A stretch of 6,594 nt of DNA, from contig CAMYOP010000237.1 of assembly GCA_947260045.1 (NCBI GenBank), forward strand, positions 1 to 6,594. Direction: 5' to 3'. This document shows positions 5,514 through 6,594 of this stretch, piece after piece. The notes under the pieces were generated by a model, which did not search any database, was not told the DNA's origin, and worked only from the letters and a program-made list of their open reading frames with translations. The first letter of the stretch is position 1. Each line of letters starts with the position of its first letter. This DNA comes from an uncultured Desulfobulbaceae bacterium (GTDB lineage: Bacteria > Desulfobacterota > Desulfobulbia > Desulfobulbales > Desulfobulbaceae). The translations under genes and the position numbers were made by a program.

Positions 5514-6594
5514 TGACTTTTTTTCAGAAACTTAAAGAAATTTTTAATCTGGAAAAAGAGCTGTGCTTATTCTTTTTAATTATTGTCATCGCATGGCCAG
5601 CTGTGGTGTTAATAGATAGGCCTCTTCAGCAAAAAGCACTTTTTCAGCTAAGCCTCTCAAGTAGTATAGATGGCATTTTACAAGTATATTGGGCAGGACC
5701 AGATGAAGAATTTATAGAATCACGATCTGTAAAGGTGCATACTTTTCCAGGTGAGAAACAGTACACTTTACAAATTCCGCCTGTCCATTACATAGAGCAA
5801 CTTAGAATTGATCCTATCGACAGTTTGTCTGATATTGTCCTGCATAGTATAGAAATTAAACAACAAACTGGACAAAATATACAGTTCAGCAGGCAAGAGG
5901 ATTACGAAAAATTCAAGCTGGCTAATGATGTTGGCCAAATATTACCAGGGCCAAATGGCCTCGCGGTCAATGTATCTGGAGTCGATCCCCAGCTGGTTTT
6001 CAACTTAGGACAACCTGGCAAAGATACAATAATAGCTAAAAGACTGGCAATGCTTGTCTTGCCTCTATTAATAGGTTTTTTGTTTTTTCTCTGGCTGCGT
6101 AGTGATCGGTATCGCGAGTGGGCAGGGGGCTTGTATCCAACTTCTGCATCCATGAGACTCAGATGGTTACTCATCTCTTGCTTTGTTGGAATATATCTTG
6201 TCGCTGTTACCCCAGTTAGACTCCCGCCTGAAAACGGATTGCTATATTTTATCTCATACAGCCTGGTAACAGGTACCTGCCTCTTTCTTGCATACTTCTA
6301 CCTTGCCACACGGCCTGTGCTTTCAGTCTCGAAGGGTAAACAGTCAAAATGGGCTTGGCTGTATTATGCTTCTCCCTGTTATTTTGTGTGGGTATTCTAT
6401 CTTCTGGCCTTTTGGCCAGGTTCAATGAGTCCCGATACCCTGGATCAATGGCGGGAAGTCTTGAATTTACATTTTTCTGATTGGAACCCCGCATTCCACA
6501 CCCTGTCTATATGGCTGGTCACTCGTATTTGGCCTTCGCCTGCCATGGCCATTATAGTCCAAGCCCTGTTTTTGGGCGCTGTCTTTGGCTGGGG
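5513..6594 (+). CDS. Polytopic GT-C/DUF6020-like membrane protein, C-terminus outside window
   Basis: The frame starts at ATG 5513, sharing one base with the upstream stop, and is open for 360 codons to the window edge; no Shine-Dalgarno is evident, so translation is probably coupled. Membrane segments are near residues 18-36, 177-195, 216-234, 243-263, 281-301 and 342-360. Residues about 40-170, between the first two, form a beta-rich domain (LQVY 56-59, RIDP 98-101, DPQ 158-160) predicted to lie in the periplasm. The loop after segment five reads WPGSMSPDTLDQW then DWNPAFHTLSIWL, like the PG-x-x-S-x-D-x-x-x-Q and HP/NP-x-x-HT pattern I recall from large membrane proteins of the DUF6020 or GT-C-like type; an extracytoplasmic Asp there would suit use of a polyprenyl-phosphate sugar donor. 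The basic stretch at 266-280 (ATRPVLSVSKGKQSK) fits a cytoplasmic loop. It probably works with the upstream glycosyltransferase in glycan assembly. An uncharacterised transporter or polymerase remains possible. Confidence 0.82.
   Translation, partial: MTFFQKLKEIFNLEKELCLFFLIIVIAWPAVVLIDRPLQQKALFQLSLSSSIDGILQVYWAGPDEEFIESRSVKVHTFPGEKQYTLQIPPVHYIEQLRIDPIDSLSDIVLHSIEIKQQTGQNIQFSRQEDYEKFKLANDVGQILPGPNGLAVNVSGVDPQLVFNLGQPGKDTIIAKRLAMLVLPLLIGFLFFLWLRSDRYREWAGGLYPTSASMRLRWLLISCFVGIYLVAVTPVRLPPENGLLYFISYSLVTGTCLFLAYFYLATRPVLSVSKGKQSKWAWLYYASPCYFVWVFYLLAFWPGSMSPDTLDQWREVLNLHFSDWNPAFHTLSIWLVTRIWPSPAMAIIVQALFLGAVFGW

Noticed and set aside
5933..5961. Direct repeat GGCCAAAT and the small hairpin GGCC-AAAT-GGCC
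   Set aside because: These are short, inside a well-supported coding sequence, and explained by codons for Gly-Gln and Gly-Pro-Asn-Gly; no regulatory context.
5902..6494. Minus-strand open frames opposite the membrane protein
   Set aside because: The plus-strand frame has continuous membrane segments and recognisable motifs; the reverse frames do not.

Overview
The window looks like an envelope and cell-surface polysaccharide region of a Gram-negative bacterium. It has roughly 40-45% GC, three exported proteins with classical signal peptides on the minus strand, and two cell-envelope glycan genes on the plus strand. A Desulfobacterota-like or other proteobacterial host is a guess from protein style only. 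No rRNA, convincing tRNA, CRISPR array, insertion sequence or integrase is visible.

Left part, minus strand (1-2542). A CAP/SCP-domain exported protein starts at 635 and runs off the left edge. Next comes a 319-base AT-rich gap (636-954) with candidate promoters for the CAP gene. An exported SGNH/GDSL hydrolase (955-1731) follows. Upstream of it, and overlapping it by TGATG, is a signal-peptide gene (1731-2542) whose protein has about 50-residue Trp-spaced repeats of the beta-propeller type. That gene carries one frameshift near 2254-2267; joining the two frames restores a continuous protein of about 270 residues.

Middle (2543-2984). A 442-base divergent intergenic region contains a TATAAT box, a 7-bp dyad and a strong Shine-Dalgarno for the rightward genes, and a perfect TTGACA for the leftward genes.

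Right part, plus strand (2985-6594). An 842-residue fused glycosyltransferase (GT4 then GT2 then a C-terminal beta-rich domain) overlaps by one base (TAATG) a polytopic membrane protein that leaves the window. The membrane protein carries, between its first two membrane segments, a domain that matches the glycosyltransferase's C-terminal domain in motif order and spacing. It then shows a PGSMSPDTLDQW loop like that of large membrane glycosyltransferase-like (GT-C/DUF6020-type) proteins.

Working picture (inference): the rightward pair builds or moves a surface glycan. The leftward exported proteins (esterase-like hydrolase, propeller-like partner, CAP protein) act in the periplasm or outside the cell, possibly on that glycan. 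The most notable observations are the module shared by the two adjacent glycan genes and the clearly repairable frameshift in the propeller-like gene.
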